This document shows, piece by piece, positions 9,548-21,837 of a stretch of 64,000 nt of DNA (position 1 is its first letter; each line of letters begins with the position of its first letter). Source of the stretch: Petrimonas sp. IBARAKI. Lineage in GTDB: Bacteria > Bacteroidota > Bacteroidia > Bacteroidales > Dysgonomonadaceae. A program made the translations under genes and the position numbers. The notes under the pieces were generated by a model, which was not told the origin of the DNA, did no database searches, and was given only the letters and a program-made list of their open reading frames with translations. The DNA lies in assembly GCA_002356435.2 (NCBI GenBank), contig AP018040.2, positions 3,410,001 to 3,474,000 on the forward strand. Reading direction: 5' to 3'.

Positions 9548-10492
9548 ATGTTCAACGCCCTTACAAAAACCAATTACAATTTTCCCGGGCAGACTCACGT
9601 CTACCACGGAAAAGTACGCGATGTGTACAGCATCGGCGAAGATACACTGGTAATGATTGCCACTGACCGGATCTCAGCATTCGACGTTATATTGCCTGAA
9701 GGAATTCCATATAAGGGACAGGTTCTCAATCAGATTGCATCAAAATTTCTCGATGCCACCGCCGATATCGTCCCCAACTGGAAGCTGGCATCGCCCGATC
9801 CGATGGTTACCGTTGGGGTACGATGCGAACCGTTCAAGGTAGAAATGGTTATCCGCGGATACATCACCGGAAGCGCGTGGCGCGAATACAAAAGAGGGGT
9901 GCGTACGCTGTGCGGATTGACCCTGCCCGAAGGGATGCGAGAAAATCAAAAGTTCGAAACCCCGCTTATCACGCCCACAACCAAAGCTGATGAAGGTCAT
10001 GACGAAAATATTTCGCGTGAAGAAATCATTGCCCAGGGGCTGGTCAGCCAGGAAGATTACGAAAAACTGGAAAAATACACATACGCCCTTTTTCAGCGCG
10101 GGACCGAGATGGCTGCCGAGAAAGGACTGATTCTTGTAGATACCAAATACGAATTCGGTAAAAAGAACGGCAAAATCTACCTGATCGACGAGATCCACAC
10201 GCCCGACTCCTCCCGCTACTTCTACAGCGAAGGCTACAAGGAACGGTTCGAAAAAGGGGAAGAACAAAAGCAACTCTCGAAGGAGTTCGTCAGAAAATGG
10301 CTGATGGATAATGGATTTCAAGGCCAGGAAGGACAAGAAGTTCCCGAAATGACTGCTGCATACTGCAACAGCGTATCGGACAGGTACATCGAATTGTTCG
10401 AAAAAATAACGGGTGAAGAATTCGTTAAAGCCGATGCCAGAGATCTGGAGGCACGAATTGAACGGAATGTCCTGGCTTTTTTCGAAAAATAA
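9548..10492 (+). CDS. purC: Phosphoribosylaminoimidazole-succinocarboxamide synthase (SAICAR synthase)
   Basis: Catalyses the ATP-dependent joining of CAIR and aspartate in purine synthesis. The protein is 314 residues, the long (yeast-like) form common in Bacteroidota. Diagnostic segments include [11 protein letters not shown] at the N-terminus, [35 protein letters not shown], and the catalytic-domain stretch [13 protein letters not shown]. It lies 28 bases after the phoH-like gene and 12 bases before ubiE. Its presence with a PurF-like protein makes this partly a purine cluster. Confidence 0.97.
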   Translation: MFNALTKTNYNFPGQTHVYHGKVRDVYSIGEDTLVMIATDRISAFDVILPEGIPYKGQVLNQIASKFLDATADIVPNWKLASPDPMVTVGVRCEPFKVEMVIRGYITGSAWREYKRGVRTLCGLTLPEGMRENQKFETPLITPTTKADEGHDENISREEIIAQGLVSQEDYEKLEKYTYALFQRGTEMAAEKGLILVDTKYEFGKKNGKIYLIDEIHTPDSSRYFYSEGYKERFEKGEEQKQLSKEFVRKWLMDNGFQGQEGQEVPEMTAAYCNSVSDRYIELFEKITGEEFVKADARDLEARIERNVLAFFEK

Positions 10493-10504
10493 AAATAAAA
10501 CAAA

Positions 10505-11242
10505 ATGACCTACGACGTAGAAAAAGTTCATCCTTACGAAACGGGTACTTCCAAAAAGGAACAAGTGGAGGCGATGTTCAACGAAATTGCGCCAAACTAC
10601 GATAAGCTTAATGGCCTCCTTTCCCTGGGAATAGACGATTACTGGCGCAAGGAATCCATAAAGGCGTTAAAACCGTACCGGCCTGAATATATTCTCGACA
10701 TCGCCACCGGGACGGGTGATTTTGCCATCCTGGCAAAAAAAATCCTTCAACCCAGACGCATTATAGGCATTGACATTTCCGAAGGGATGATGGCTGTAGG
10801 CAGAGACAAAGTAAAACGAAAAGGCCTGGAACGCGTCATCACGTTTGAACGGCAGGACTCCTCCGCACTTTTTTTTCCCGATCAATCATTTGACGCTGTC
10901 ACTGCTGCTTTCGGTATCCGGAATTTTGAAAACATCGATAAGAGTTTCGGAGAAGTGCTGCGTGTGCTCAAACCCGGAGGAGTGTTCCTTTTTATAGAAC
11001 TGACCACCCCCGAAGCAACACCCATGAAAGAACTCTATTCGTTATATACGAAGTACGTGATGCCCGTCTTGTCGAACACAATGGCCACCGAGCAACGGGC
11101 CTACGAATATTTACCCGAATCCATCGCCGCCTTCCCGCAAGGCAGGGAAATGATGCTGATCCTGAAAAAAAATGGGTTCCGGAACATCCGGCTGAGACGG
11201 TTTACAATGGGGATTGCAACGTTATATATGGCAGAAAAATAA
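10505..11242 (+). CDS. ubiE: Demethylmenaquinone methyltransferase (UbiE/MenG)
   Basis: A SAM-dependent C-methyltransferase for the last step of menaquinone synthesis, 245 residues. The family N-terminal signature MFNEIAPNYDKLNGLLSLGID is at about 24-44. The SAM motif ILDIATGTGDF is at 63-73. The UbiE motif DQSFDAVTAAFGIRNFEN and the C-terminal RRFTMGIATLYMAEK are also present. Bacteroidales use menaquinone, so menG is the better functional name. It lies 12 bases after purC and 3 bases before aroE. Confidence 0.95.
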   Translation: MTYDVEKVHPYETGTSKKEQVEAMFNEIAPNYDKLNGLLSLGIDDYWRKESIKALKPYRPEYILDIATGTGDFAILAKKILQPRRIIGIDISEGMMAVGRDKVKRKGLERVITFERQDSSALFFPDQSFDAVTAAFGIRNFENIDKSFGEVLRVLKPGGVFLFIELTTPEATPMKELYSLYTKYVMPVLSNTMATEQRAYEYLPESIAAFPQGREMMLILKKNGFRNIRLRRFTMGIATLYMAEK

Positions 11243-11245
11243 AGG

Positions 11246-12000
11246 ATGCACACTTACGGATTAATCGGCTTTCCGCTAAAACACTCCTTCTCATCCAAAT
11301 TTTTTACCGAAAAGTTTGCCCGGGAAGGTGTGGAGGCTGAATACCTTAATTTCGAAATTGAAGATATTCTTCAACTGCGCGAAGTCATTCTTTTCAATCA
11401 ACACTTGCGCGGGCTGAACGTAACCATTCCCTACAAAGAACAGGTTATCCCGTTTCTAAACGAGATAACCCCCGAGGCTCAACGTATCGGCGCCGTAAAC
11501 ACGATAAAAATCGAACGTGAACCCGGGAACATGTATTTTTATCACCTCACCGGATACAATACCGATTATGTGGGATTTAAAAAATCAATCGAGCCGCTCA
11601 TTCGTCCCGGGCTTCATAAAAAAGCATTGATACTGGGAACGGGGGGGCCTCGAAAGCCGTTCGCCAGGTATTCGAAGAGATGAACATCCCCTGGAAGTAT
11701 GTCTCCCGGACAGGCTCAGACGAACGGTTTACCTACAACGAAATAGACGAAGCGGTCTTACTCGAACACAAGATTGTTGTAAATTGCTCTCCCGTTGGCA
11801 CTTTTCCCAAGGATGAGGAATGTCCCGATATCCCTTACCGGTTTCTCACACACGAGCATCTGCTCTACGATTTGATTTACAACCCGTCGGAAACGTTATT
11901 TTTGAAAAAAGGAAAGACACAAGGCGCTACGATTAAAAACGGGGCAGAAATGCTGGAATTACAAGCGCTGGCAGCCTGGGAAATCTGGAGTAAACAATAA
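11246..12000 (+). pseudogene. aroE: Shikimate dehydrogenase, frameshifted at a G7 run
   Basis: The first part (11246-11683) gives a normal AroE N-terminus: GLIGFPLKHSFSSKF, catalytic Lys64 in NVTIPYKEQ, and the Asp in YNTDYVGF. It then reads LILGTGGPRKPF and stops. Shifting frame at the seven-G run (11641-11647) restores LILGTGGASKAVRQVFEEMNIPWKY, the expected NADP-binding loop and continuation. The second frame runs on to 12000 with VNCSPVGTFP and NGAEMLELQALAAWEIW. Joined, the product would be about 251 residues, the normal length. One missing G explains everything: it may be a real mutation, phase variation, or a sequencing error. An enzyme of the shikimate pathway is normally essential for aromatic amino acid synthesis. 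Confidence 0.9.
11641..11647 (+). repeat. aroE: Run of seven G at the aroE frameshift
   Basis: Seven consecutive G sit exactly where the aroE frame breaks; eight would restore the NADP-binding loop. Homopolymer runs of this kind are both slippage-prone in cells and error-prone in some sequencing chemistries. Confidence 0.9.
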
Positions 12001-12001
12001 A

Positions 12002-12037
12002 AATCCTCACCGATTTGATTCCAAAGCGGCGAGGATT
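12002..12037 (+). terminator. Inverted repeat between convergent aroE and the repeat protein
   Basis: AATCCTC-A-CCG pairs with CGG-C-GAGGATT around a 14-base loop, with one internal mismatch. It begins 2 bases after the aroE stop and lies between convergent genes. It lacks a long T run on the plus strand, so it may work in either direction or only protect RNA ends. Confidence 0.5.
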
Positions 12038-12069
12038 GAGTGATAGTGTAGTGTCTGACAGACTGCTCT

Positions 12070-12744
12070 TTATAAAACTTCTTCGGTCTTTGTTTCTTGT
12101 TCAATGTCTTTAACGGGCTCTTCCCAGGTGGTTTCTACTCCTTCATTATCGAAATAAATTTTCTTTTGGGACTGATCTTCCTTGTTGGTTACTTTCACTT
12201 TCGTGATTTGTTTTTCCGCATTGTACTTGATCACGTCAATATCGTAAGTCTCTTTTAATGCATTGATGGCCGCCTGTACCTTTTCGTTCAGCTCTTCGAA
12301 TTTAACTTCCACAAAACCGTCATCACCCTTTACCTGAGCGGCCGAATAGAATCTTTCTGCAGAAGGGCTTTCTTCCTGCTTCATCGTTTCTTCTACGGCT
12401 TCTTCTTTTTTAAGCTCTTCCATAACCACTTCCTTACCTTCCGCATCAAAATAAAACGTTTTCTGGGATTGATCATCCTTCTTGGTGGTTTCCACTTTTG
12501 CCAGTTGTTTTTCAGCATTGTACTTCAATGCATTAAGATCGTAGTCTTGCACAAGGCTTCTTACAGCCGCCTGCACCTTTTCGTTCAATTCTTCGAATTT
12601 AACATCTACAAAACCGTCATCGTCAAGGGTAACTTCTATGATGGGTTTTTCGTTTGTTGTATTTACTGTGTTTGCTGCCTGAACTGAGGTTGATGTAAAA
12701 ATACCTGATGCAGCAAGAGCGATGGATAAAATAACTTTTTTCAT
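12070..12744 (-). CDS. Secreted protein with two tandem PepSY-like repeats
   Basis: A 224-residue protein with a signal peptide (cleavage near 23). It holds two closely similar repeats at about 41-104 and 140-203. Each has the pattern GFV-VKFEELNEKVQAA ... Y-IKYNAEKQ--KV ... DQSQK-YFD-EG. The layout (one strand, a helix, then strands) resembles the Bacteroidota PepSY-like family. Between the repeats is a glutamate-rich linker, and the C-terminus is again acidic. The DNA repeats are also well conserved, suggesting a fairly recent internal duplication. A periplasmic or surface location is likely and the function is unknown. It stands alone beside a two-component system and could be its target or sensor partner (inference). 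Confidence 0.8.
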   Translation of the reverse strand: MKKVILSIALAASGIFTSTSVQAANTVNTTNEKPIIEVTLDDDGFVDVKFEELNEKVQAAVRSLVQDYDLNALKYNAEKQLAKVETTKKDDQSQKTFYFDAEGKEVVMEELKKEEAVEETMKQEESPSAERFYSAAQVKGDDGFVEVKFEELNEKVQAAINALKETYDIDVIKYNAEKQITKVKVTNKEDQSQKKIYFDNEGVETTWEEPVKDIEQETKTEEVL

Positions 12745-12793
12745 AATGATTAATTTTAGAAATTCTCAATTAAGTTTTTTCTGTTTAATTAAA

Positions 12794-12830
12794 CGTACAA
12801 AAAAAGATAATCAAATACCGTACAAAAAAA
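12794..12830 (-). promoter_or_regulatory. Two direct copies of CGTACAAAAAAA upstream of the repeat protein
   Basis: The 12-base sequence CGTACAAAAAAA occurs at 12794-12805 and again at 12819-12830, 25 bases apart, about 50 bases upstream of the minus-strand ATG. Identical spaced copies suggest a protein binding site or a promoter duplication. The rest of 12745-13078 carries no gene that I can support except the promoter of the histidine kinase. Confidence 0.3.
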
Positions 12831-13055
12831 CTTCACAAGTATGCAGCGGAAGCATATCCATTTAATAACCAGCAAATTATATTGAAAATAGGACAAAGCA
12901 CCGTACCTTAAAAACTGTGGACCGGGTGTAGAAGTGTAGAAAATCACCACATTTCATGGATGAAATTCCACATAAAATCCAGAGGTGCATGACAATAAGG
13001 GGAAGAAATGAACACAAGATTCAGGCAACGGCACAACGAAACAAAAAATATTGTG

Positions 13056-13063
13056 TATTTTTG
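13056..13063 (+). promoter_or_regulatory. Bacteroidota -7 box for the hybrid kinase
   Basis: The bases read TATTTTTG, matching TAnnTTTG, 15 bases before the ATG at 13079. The longer open frame starting at 12956 would begin upstream of this box, so the shorter start is preferred. Confidence 0.5.
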
Positions 13064-13078
13064 AGCGAAAAACAGATA

Positions 13079-15511
13079 ATGCAAATGGGATCGGATAATT
13101 CTTTAGAGCATCGGATAGGAGTGAAAATAAGTTTACTGTTTCTCATTATCATTCTTTATGTCACAGGGATTTTTGTCTACTCCTTCAACCTGAAAAAGTA
13201 TGTAGACACTCAAAAAGAAGAAATTTCCGGTGCTTACAATGTTTTAGCGCAAAGCAACCAGCTGGTACTTTCTGTTCAGGAAGCCCAGGAGTCATTGAAC
13301 GCCTATTTAATAAATCCGCACCGAAAGATTCAGTTAAAATACGATTCTATCTCGACAACAATTTCTCTCCAGATAACCGAATTAAAAAAACTGGCATCAC
13401 AAAGAAATCAAGATGTCTACCTGGAAAGCATCGATTCGCTGTTACACGAAAAAAACAAAATCGTTAATCAGCTTATCGTTCAGTTCCGTTCCCGAAGTCC
13501 TATAAGTGAACTCGATAAAAAAATTGAGACGTACGATCAGTTCATTCAGGATTCTGTGGTGGTTACGACAAACCAGGACACCACCATCGTTGTAAAGGAT
13601 AAAAAAGGATTTTGGACCCGTTTTAAAAATTTAGTCAACCCGAACCGTGCTCCCGATACCATCGTAAGCATTGCTCGGGTGGAACAGGAGACCCGGCTCA
13701 CGTCCAGGATCGATACCGGAGTATACACCGATTTGAAAAACATGTCTCAAGCTGCCACAAAAACCTATTCATCTCAACTGTCGGGCATCGAAAAACAGGT
13801 ACGGGAACTTATTCTAGCCGAACAAAATATTTCCTTGCAAATATCCCAGCTGTTGACTAAATTTTACAACGAGACAACACGCGTCACACGGGAAGGGATC
13901 CAGAGCAGTGAACTGCTCACACGCAAAATCTTCACGTTTGCGGTTGTTGTAGGTGCCCTGTCGTTGGTATTGATCCTTATTATCATTTTTCTCATCGTTG
14001 ACGACCTGAAAAAAGGGCAGAAGGCCCGCCTCGATCTGGCCAGGGAGAAACAGCTTACCGAATCGTTGATGGAAAGCCGCCACAAGTTACTTCTCTCCGT
14101 TTCACACGACATTAAGACTCCACTCAGCTCCATGATGGGATATATGGAAATGTGGCAGGGAGAAAAAATTCCGGAAAGCATGAAAAAACAATTGCTATCG
14201 GCCCAAAACTCCGGAAAACACATCCTGAGCATGCTCATCAATTTACTCGAATTCTCCCGGTTGGAACGAAATGCGGGAGAACTACACAACAGCCGGTTCA
14301 ATTTAACAGAGCTGGTGGACGAAATTATACAGATGTTCAGGCCGCTGACCGAAGGGAAAGAACTGGATATCGAGTTTGAAAACCGGGTTGAATCGCCTTT
14401 CTATGTTGAAACAGACCACACGGTTCTCAGGCAGATATTGATAAACGTTATCTCCAATGCGGTAAAATACACCGTTAAGGGAAGAATCGATGTCCGGTTA
14501 AGTTACGAAAACAGCCTGATTTTTTCCATCAGTGACACCGGAATCGGCATGCATGAAAGCGATATCCGGGAGATATTCAAACCATTTTCCCGTGTGAAAA
14601 ATCCGCTAAAAGCTGAGGGAAACGGCTTTGGAATGTACGTAACGCACGGGCTTATCCATTCGCTGAAAGGTGAAATAAACGTCCAGTCGAAAAAGGACGA
14701 AGGCACCTGCGTTACTATAACACTGCCCCTGCACCCCGCAGAAAAAATACCGGACGAAAGTAAAAACAGCCATCAGGACAGCAACAACGTTTACAGGAAA
14801 GTACTCGTTTTTGAAGACGATATAACCTTGGGGAAACTGATAAATGAATTTCTCTCGAAACAGGGATTTAAGGTAAAAATCTGCAACAACACCCGTGACG
14901 TGGACGGCTTTATAAATCACATATCCCTGTTTGACATTGTATTCACAGACATGCAGATGCCTGACATCACCGGAAATGAGATTTTGCTCAAAATCCGTAG
15001 AATTAATTCCTGCATTCCCGTCTGGCTGATGAGTGCCTACGATGATTACAACACCGAAAAGGCCGTTTCGGAAGGATTCAGCGGATTTATAACAAAGCCC
15101 ATCCGGATGGGCAAGTTTATTGATGTTCTCTCCGGAGAAACACAGGTCATTACGAACCATCCTCCCTCGCTTGGTGAAAAATTTCCGCAACTGGCTTCTT
15201 TATTCGGAGATGACACCGAAACCATCAAAAAAATCCTATCAACCTTCGTTACAACCGTCTATAAGGATACCGAACATCTGACCGGGTTGATTGAAGCATC
15301 CGACTTTCAGGGAGCTCAACAATTGTGCCACAAGATCCATCCTTTTATCAGTCAGATTGATGCCCCTCATTTGTGTGAGGTTTTGATAAAAATGGACTCA
15401 CTCAGGGGAGAGGAAGAAACTACCTATTCTTCCTGGAAAGAAGATTTGTCGTTAAGCATTCGTCAAATAAGAGCGTTTGCCGATGCTATTAAAAAGGAAT
15501 ATTTATTCTGA
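13079..15511 (+). CDS. Hybrid sensor histidine kinase with receiver and HPt domains
   Basis: A membrane-bound sensor of 810 residues from the preferred ATG. Helix one (17-36) and helix two (about 282-306) enclose a periplasmic, mostly helical sensor region of roughly 245 residues. The cytoplasmic part holds HisKA with the phosphorylated His343 (SVSHDIKTP), a HATPase domain (NAVKYT near 460, DTGIGM, GNGFGMYV), a receiver with Asp624 (FTDMQMPD), and a C-terminal HPt domain with His751 (LCHKIHPF). This is a full internal phosphorelay. The sigma-54-type regulator faces it tail to tail 16 bases away and is the obvious final acceptor. The signal is unknown. Confidence 0.93.
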   Translation: MQMGSDNSLEHRIGVKISLLFLIIILYVTGIFVYSFNLKKYVDTQKEEISGAYNVLAQSNQLVLSVQEAQESLNAYLINPHRKIQLKYDSISTTISLQITELKKLASQRNQDVYLESIDSLLHEKNKIVNQLIVQFRSRSPISELDKKIETYDQFIQDSVVVTTNQDTTIVVKDKKGFWTRFKNLVNPNRAPDTIVSIARVEQETRLTSRIDTGVYTDLKNMSQAATKTYSSQLSGIEKQVRELILAEQNISLQISQLLTKFYNETTRVTREGIQSSELLTRKIFTFAVVVGALSLVLILIIIFLIVDDLKKGQKARLDLAREKQLTESLMESRHKLLLSVSHDIKTPLSSMMGYMEMWQGEKIPESMKKQLLSAQNSGKHILSMLINLLEFSRLERNAGELHNSRFNLTELVDEIIQMFRPLTEGKELDIEFENRVESPFYVETDHTVLRQILINVISNAVKYTVKGRIDVRLSYENSLIFSISDTGIGMHESDIREIFKPFSRVKNPLKAEGNGFGMYVTHGLIHSLKGEINVQSKKDEGTCVTITLPLHPAEKIPDESKNSHQDSNNVYRKVLVFEDDITLGKLINEFLSKQGFKVKICNNTRDVDGFINHISLFDIVFTDMQMPDITGNEILLKIRRINSCIPVWLMSAYDDYNTEKAVSEGFSGFITKPIRMGKFIDVLSGETQVITNHPPSLGEKFPQLASLFGDDTETIKKILSTFVTTVYKDTEHLTGLIEASDFQGAQQLCHKIHPFISQIDAPHLCEVLIKMDSLRGEEETTYSSWKEDLSLSIRQIRAFADAIKKEYLF

Positions 15512-15527
15512 CAATCGTCATTTTCCG

Positions 15528-16877
15528 CTATAAGCCGTACTTGCGAATCTTGTTGTACAGAGTTTTTCGGTCTATACGCAATAGAATTGCTGCCCGGGAT
15601 TTGTTTCCTTTGGTTTTTTCCAGAGCACGTACTATCTTTTCTTTTTCTTCTTCGGGCGAGACGTTCAAGGATACATCTGCCTCTTTATTCTCTTCAACAC
15701 TCTTTTCCGATAAAAACGGTAGACTCTCCAACGTAATCGTATCACCGGGTGAAAAAAGTACCGCACGGCGAATTACATTTCGCAGTTCCCTTAGGTTGCC
15801 TGGCCAAGAATAGGTTTCCAACCGGGAAAAGACCTTAGCCGAGATGAACCTCACTTTTTTATCCAGTTCGGCATTTGCTTCGTCAACAAAATGTTCGGCA
15901 TACAACGGAATATCGTCTTTGCAACTCCTCAGTGGCGGAACCTCAATCATGAACTCATTGAGTCGATGAAACAGATCCTCTCTAAAACGGCCATGGGCAA
16001 TCGCTTTCTCGAGATTTTCATTGGTAGCCGTAACAATTCGCACATCTACCTCCAAATCGGTAGTCGCTCCCACCGGCCGGATCTTTTTTTCCTGCAAGGT
16101 CCTGAGGAGCTGCATCTGGACGCCGTACGGCAAGTTTCCCACTTCATCCAGAAATAACGTACCGCCATTTGCTTCTGCAAAAAAGCCTACTTTATCTTCA
16201 ATGGCGGAGGTAAAAGAACCTTTTTTGTGTCCGAACAGCTCACTTGGCGCCAGTTCAATGGATAAGCTTCCACAATCTACTGCGATAAACGGGCCATGGG
16301 CACGCTGGCTCCGTTCGTGAATCATTCTTGCCGCATGTTCCTTTCCCGTACCGCTTTCGCCAATAATCATCACGGCCATTGAAGTGGGAGCAACGGTATT
16401 TATAAAAGAGTACATACGGGAGGACAGCGGACTGCATCCTTCTACCGTACCTCCTCGCTTCTCTTTCTTCTTTTTTTCCTGCGAATGCTTCCTTAGAATG
16501 TTCTCCGTTTCCTTCCTGTCCTTGAAAGCAGCCTCTATTTTCTCTGCGAGAACAGACGGATTGATGGGTTTTTCCAGGAAGTCAAAAGCCCCCAGTTTTA
16601 TAGCTGAAACAGCCGTCTGTATTTCACCATATCCGGTCATTATTATAACCGGCACCGACGGATCGCTTTCGTGCATCCAGGAAAGAAGCATTATCCCGTC
16701 ACCGTCAGGCAAGCGCAAATCCGATAAGACAATGTCGTATGTTGAATCGGCAAGCAATTCCTGAGCCGACAACATTCCCGTACACCATTTTGCGGAGAAT
16801 CCATTCTTCTCAAACCACTTTTGAAGCATCGTTCCAAAAGAGATGTCGTCTTCGACTATTAATATTTTTCCGTTCAC
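15528..16877 (-). CDS. Sigma-54-dependent response regulator (NtrC family)
   Basis: A three-domain activator of 449 residues from the GTG at 16877. The receiver holds acidic residues 9-11, phosphorylated Asp53 and Lys103. The AAA+ domain has Walker A GESGTGKE at 173-180 and Walker B TLFLDEVGNLP. The C-terminal Fis-type helix-turn-helix contains KGNKSRAAILLRIDRKTLYNKI. The loop that contacts sigma-54, normally GAFTGA, reads GSFTSA here (220-225). The GTG start puts the receiver at the usual distance from the N-terminus. An ATG at 16922 and a GTG at 17009 are alternatives. It lies end to end with the hybrid kinase and is probably phosphorylated by its HPt domain. Confidence 0.92.
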   Translation of the reverse strand: MNGKILIVEDDISFGTMLQKWFEKNGFSAKWCTGMLSAQELLADSTYDIVLSDLRLPDGDGIMLLSWMHESDPSVPVIIMTGYGEIQTAVSAIKLGAFDFLEKPINPSVLAEKIEAAFKDRKETENILRKHSQEKKKKEKRGGTVEGCSPLSSRMYSFINTVAPTSMAVMIIGESGTGKEHAARMIHERSQRAHGPFIAVDCGSLSIELAPSELFGHKKGSFTSAIEDKVGFFAEANGGTLFLDEVGNLPYGVQMQLLRTLQEKKIRPVGATTDLEVDVRIVTATNENLEKAIAHGRFREDLFHRLNEFMIEVPPLRSCKDDIPLYAEHFVDEANAELDKKVRFISAKVFSRLETYSWPGNLRELRNVIRRAVLFSPGDTITLESLPFLSEKSVEENKEADVSLNVSPEEEKEKIVRALEKTKGNKSRAAILLRIDRKTLYNKIRKYGL

Positions 16878-17021
16878 TTGAGCAATAATTGACACCGTAA
16901 AGATAGGTTTTTTATTTTTCATTTGTTCTACGTCAGCAAATGCATTTATGAAACCTAACATTTGACAGAATAAGATTAAGTTTTTTTGGGAAAGAGGGTT
17001 TCCGTTCACACGAGAATTGAC

Positions 17022-17029
17022 TATATTTG
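17022..17029 (+). promoter_or_regulatory. Bacteroidota -7 box for the M24 peptidase
   Basis: TATATTTG matches TAnnTTTG and ends 23 bases before the ATG at 17053. It supports that ATG over the open frame beginning at 17017. Confidence 0.5.
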
Positions 17030-17052
17030 AAAATCAAAAAAAGAGTTGTTTC

Positions 17053-18225
17053 ATGAATCCTATAAATAAGAAAGAATCCAGTCAAAGACTATCCCGGCTC
17101 CAACAAACTATCCGGGAATTACAAGCTGAGGCATGCCTGATTTCCACGACAGTAAACCAATTTTACCTGCTTGGTTTTATTTTTGACGGTTTCGTTTTTG
17201 TCCAACCCGAAGGGGATCCGGTTTTGTTCGTAAAACGCCCCAGCGGCATCAAAGGTGACAATATTACCTACATCCGAAAGCCCGAACAGCTTCCCGATCT
17301 TCTGCACCAGAGAAAAATTCCGTTGCCCAGGAGGCTGATGATGGAAAACGATGTATTGTCGTTTTCCACCGTTTCACGGATTCAGACAGCCCTTGAAATG
17401 CCCAAACTGATAAATGTTTCGGGAGAAATGCGCCGTATCCGAAGTGTTAAATCGGAGTTTGAGATCAAACAGATGCGCGAGTGCGCCGATATTCATGCTT
17501 TGGTTTACAAACAAATCCCGCATATTTATAGCAAAGGGATGACGGATATCGAATTTCAGATCGAGCTGGAAAGAGAAATGCGTTTAGCCGGTTCGTCAGG
17601 TATTTTTAGAACTTTCGGAGAGAACATGGATATCTTTATGGGCAGCATTCTTACCGGTGACAATGCTCAATCCGCTTCCCCGTTTGATTTCGCACTTGGC
17701 GGCCAGGGATTATCCCCCTTGTTGCCAATTGGAGCCAACGGTACGAAACTTATTCCCGGAACTACGTTGATGGTAGATATGGCGGGCAATTACCGCCCGT
17801 GGATGAGTGATATGACCCGGACATTCGCTATTGGTACTGTACCCGATATTGCCCACAAAGCTCATCAGGTTTCCATCAATATTTGCAATGCCATTTCCGC
17901 AACAAGCCAATCGGGAACACCTTGTGCCAATATTTATTCTCTGGCAGAAATGATGGTAAGGGAAAGCGGCCTTTCCGGTTATTTCATGGGAACAGCACAA
18001 CAGGCCAAATTTGTAGGGCACGGAGTAGGGTTGGAGATTAATGAACCGCCCGTTCTTGCACCCCGCTCGAAGGAAATCCTGGAAGCAGGTATGACAATTG
18101 CCGTAGAACCCAAATTTGTACTTCCGGGAATCGGCGCTGTGGGAATAGAAAATACCTATATCGTTCGCAATGACAGGTTGGAGAAAATTACCGGTTGCGA
18201 GGAAGAATTAGTGGAGTTATCATGA
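17053..18225 (+). CDS. M24-family metallopeptidase (Xaa-Pro aminopeptidase type)
   Basis: A 390-residue pita-bread-fold peptidase. After an N-terminal creatinase-like domain (about 1-140), the five metal ligands are all visible: Asp in LMVDMAGNY, Asp in SDMTRTFAIG, His in GHGVGLEINEPP, Glu in IAVEPKF and Glu in GIENTYIV. The protein likely removes N-terminal residues before proline, or is a prolidase; the substrate is not readable. It has no signal peptide, so it is cytoplasmic. It is a single gene, and the rRNA terminator at 18280-18311 can also end its transcript. Confidence 0.9.
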   Translation: MNPINKKESSQRLSRLQQTIRELQAEACLISTTVNQFYLLGFIFDGFVFVQPEGDPVLFVKRPSGIKGDNITYIRKPEQLPDLLHQRKIPLPRRLMMENDVLSFSTVSRIQTALEMPKLINVSGEMRRIRSVKSEFEIKQMRECADIHALVYKQIPHIYSKGMTDIEFQIELEREMRLAGSSGIFRTFGENMDIFMGSILTGDNAQSASPFDFALGGQGLSPLLPIGANGTKLIPGTTLMVDMAGNYRPWMSDMTRTFAIGTVPDIAHKAHQVSINICNAISATSQSGTPCANIYSLAEMMVRESGLSGYFMGTAQQAKFVGHGVGLEINEPPVLAPRSKEILEAGMTIAVEPKFVLPGIGAVGIENTYIVRNDRLEKITGCEEELVELS

Positions 18226-18279
18226 ATTCCGGTTGATCATTCTTCCGGTGATTGACTGGTCAACTGGTTATAAATAAAA

Positions 18280-18311
18280 AAAAGCCTTCCGGATTTCTCC
18301 TGAAGGCTTTT
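18280..18311 (-). terminator. rRNA operon terminator (probably bidirectional)
   Basis: AAAAGCCTTC and GAAGGCTTTT form a 10-bp stem with a 12-base loop. On the minus strand the stem is followed by a long T run just past 5S rRNA, a classical intrinsic terminator. On the plus strand it ends with TTTT and may serve the M24 peptidase gene. Confidence 0.85.
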
Positions 18312-18321
18312 CTGATAAAGG

Positions 18322-18432
<111 letters not shown>

Positions 18433-18582
18433 GTAAGTCCGGGAGTGAAAAGGTCTTTCCTGACCGCTCTTCTTCTCCCTGTGCTGATAAAACATGATGA
18501 AAAGTAAAAAGATCAATACTCACGGGCAAACAACCCAAAAGCCATATTTATCAAATCCTGCGATTCAAAGAGCTTGCACGAA

Positions 18583-21480
<2,898 letters not shown>

Positions 21481-21837
21481 TTCTCTTTATTTGTGCCGTC
21501 TGTACCACACCGCCCGAATTTCCCCAAAGGAAAAAACGAACCAGCGGTAGCAGGGCTTGATAAATACTTAGCTTTTTGTTACTTACTATTTTCTTGCTCT
21601 TTTTACTTTTACTTCATCATGTCAAAGATCGCTTCCAAGGGGAAACGCTTAACGCGAACACCCTTCGATAGCCGTCTGATACGGAGTCGAACCGTTGAAC
21701 ACTGTCCCCGACGGACATCAAACCTCAATATGTTTCCTCAAATCTCACGCCCGCGGCTCTCCTGCCGGCAAGGCTCACATCACTCTTCCTACCGGTCCCC
21801 GGTCTCCTCTTCGGCAGCCAGACGGCCTGTTTCAAAG

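Noticed and set aside
9740-10564. 274-codon minus-strand frame opposite purC
   Set aside because: It is the complement of the well-conserved purC gene; its phenylalanine-rich translation is a frame shadow.
12956-13078. N-terminal extension of the histidine kinase
   Set aside because: It precedes the -7 box at 13056-13063, has no signal-like character, and the ATG at 13079 leads straight into the first membrane helix.
18229-18267. Imperfect hairpin after the M24 peptidase
   Set aside because: The 8-bp stem has one G-T pair and a long loop and no T run follows. The strong stem at 18280-18311 is a better terminator.
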